From the NCBI GenBank assembly GCA_035499215.1, contig DATJZH010000318.1:1-13368 (forward strand): DNA of 13,368 nucleotides, written 5' to 3'. The stretch is from DATJZH01 sp035499215. GTDB taxonomy: Bacteria; Actinomycetota; Actinomycetes; Streptosporangiales; Streptosporangiaceae. Positions within the stretch are counted from its first letter, which is position 1, and the number at the start of each line of letters is the position of its first letter. The translations under genes and the position numbers were made by a program. A model generated the notes under the pieces. The model saw only the letters and a list, made by a program, of their open reading frames with translations. It did no database searches and was not told the DNA's origin. This document shows, one piece after another, positions 12,722 to 13,368 of this stretch.

Positions 12722-13368
12722 CAGGACACCTCCATCTGACCGGTCATGTAGCCGATCGTCTGCATCGGACCGCCGAACCCGTCGAGGTAGCCAAGGCCGC
12801 AGGGAATCCTGCACTGCCAGAAGTAGTCACCCGCCTGCCGCGGCGCTATGAAGCTGAATCGCACCACGGTGTGCGGGCCCGACGTGCACGGGGATGTCCC
12901 GCACAGGTTGTTGTTCGCTGCCAGGGTTGTCGGCGATGCCACCGGAACGTTCAGGCCGATGCCAGGAATCGAGAAGGTGTGCCCCACGGAGCACTGCGAC
13001 CAGGAGTTCAGAAATGACACCGGCCTGCCGTTCACGAAAGCGACGTTGCCGATCGTCCCGGTCACTTTCCCCCAGTACGGATTGCGCAGCGGAGTGCATC
13101 CGTCGTAGCCCAGGATGGTCACATCCACCCGGGCGCCACTTGGCACCTGGAAAAGGGTCGTGTGCACCCAGGCGCGCGTCCGCGGGTTCCGGATGAAGTA
13201 GGACACCCAGTCTGGCCGGTTTGTCACCGAGTTCTGTGGATCCTCCTGCATCACTACGTGCACCGCCGGGCCAGCTGACGTGGCACTGGCGGTGTAGGCA
13301 ACGACCGGAGGACCGCTGAGAAAGAAATGGATGACGACGAAGATCGCGCCACCGACCACGGCGAGGAA
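12721..13368 (-). CDS. Membrane-anchored cupredoxin-like protein, first visible gene of the oxidase operon (5' end cut off)
   Basis: 215 codons are visible. A GTG at 13357-13359 could be a start, but the frame stays open to the window edge and the bases before it (Phe-Leu-Ala) continue the same hydrophobic helix, so the N-terminus is probably missing. The helix FLAVVGGAIFVVIHFFLSG anchors an external domain. Counting from the first visible codon, the copper-site candidates are His130 in GHTFSIPGIGLNV (a usual cupredoxin first-His motif), Cys186 and Cys190 in GDYFWQCRIPCG, and Met202 or Met208 in GGPMQTIGYMTG. The C-x3-C spacing recalls CuA, but the His expected after the second Cys is replaced (CGLGY, Tyr194). 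Cys91, Cys126, Cys156 and Cys161 could form disulphides. It overlaps ctaC by one base, so an electron-donor or copper-delivery role for the oxidase is likely (inference). Confidence 0.82.
   Translation of the reverse strand, partial: FLAVVGGAIFVVIHFFLSGPPVVAYTASATSAGPAVHVVMQEDPQNSVTNRPDWVSYFIRNPRTRAWVHTTLFQVPSGARVDVTILGYDGCTPLRNPYWGKVTGTIGNVAFVNGRPVSFLNSWSQCSVGHTFSIPGIGLNVPVASPTTLAANNNLCGTSPCTSGPHTVVRFSFIAPRQAGDYFWQCRIPCGLGYLDGFGGPMQTIGYMTGQMEVS
12728..12733 (-). promoter_or_regulatory. Shine-Dalgarno of ctaC inside the end of the cupredoxin gene
   Basis: GGAGGT on the leftward strand, 6 bases before ATG 12721-12719. It decides the subunit II start and shows that the cupredoxin and subunit II are translated from one message. 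Confidence 0.8.

Noticed and set aside
11753..12739. 328-codon open frame on the + strand opposite subunit II
   Set aside because: It is antisense to an intact CuA subunit, low in hydrophobic structure, and spans the ctaC end and start as a GC-bias artefact.

Overview
The window is very GC-rich, with strong G/C at third codon positions, GTG starts and many 1-14 base gene overlaps. It looks like chromosomal DNA of a high-GC actinobacterium. The gene families (LolA-like/ABC operon, Tat-exported dimethylformamidase-like protein, caa3-type oxidase genes) suggest a filamentous or soil lineage such as Streptosporangiales or a relative, but I cannot fix the genus. I see no tRNA, rRNA, CRISPR array, transposase or phage gene. 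No intergenic gap exceeds about 105 bases.

Layout. Positions 1-1853 are transcribed rightward: the probable 3' end of an unknown gene, overlapping by ATGA the start of an acyl-CoA synthetase of the medium-chain/acetyl-CoA synthetase type. Everything else (13368 down to 1934) is transcribed leftward and meets the synthetase tail to tail across a short gap with a possible terminator hairpin. In transcription order the leftward genes are: a membrane-anchored cupredoxin (cut by the window edge), oxidase subunit II (ctaC/coxB), subunit I (ctaD/coxA), subunit III (ctaE/coxC), a short CtaG-like assembly protein, a small membrane protein whose reading frame seems broken, heme O synthase (ctaB), a Tat-secreted N,N-dimethylformamidase-like protein, a LolA-like exported protein, an ABC ATPase and its ABC-2 permease.

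How they work together. The right half is one heme-copper oxidase module. The cupredoxin may pass electrons to the CuA centre of subunit II. Subunit I carries the heme and CuB ligands, CtaB supplies heme O (precursor of heme A), and the CtaG-like protein probably helps copper insertion. What stands out is that subunit I keeps all metal ligands and the helix VI Glu/Tyr but lacks both the K-pathway lysine and the D-pathway aspartate, and subunit II has Gln where the K-pathway entrance Glu is expected. With a cupredoxin gene placed just before subunit II, this recalls the acidophile rus-operon layout (acoP-coxB-coxA-coxC) rather than the usual actinobacterial oxidase. The left half holds a tightly overlapping three-gene envelope operon (LolA-like protein, ATPase, permease) and the solitary dimethylformamidase-like gene, whose link to the oxidase module is unknown.
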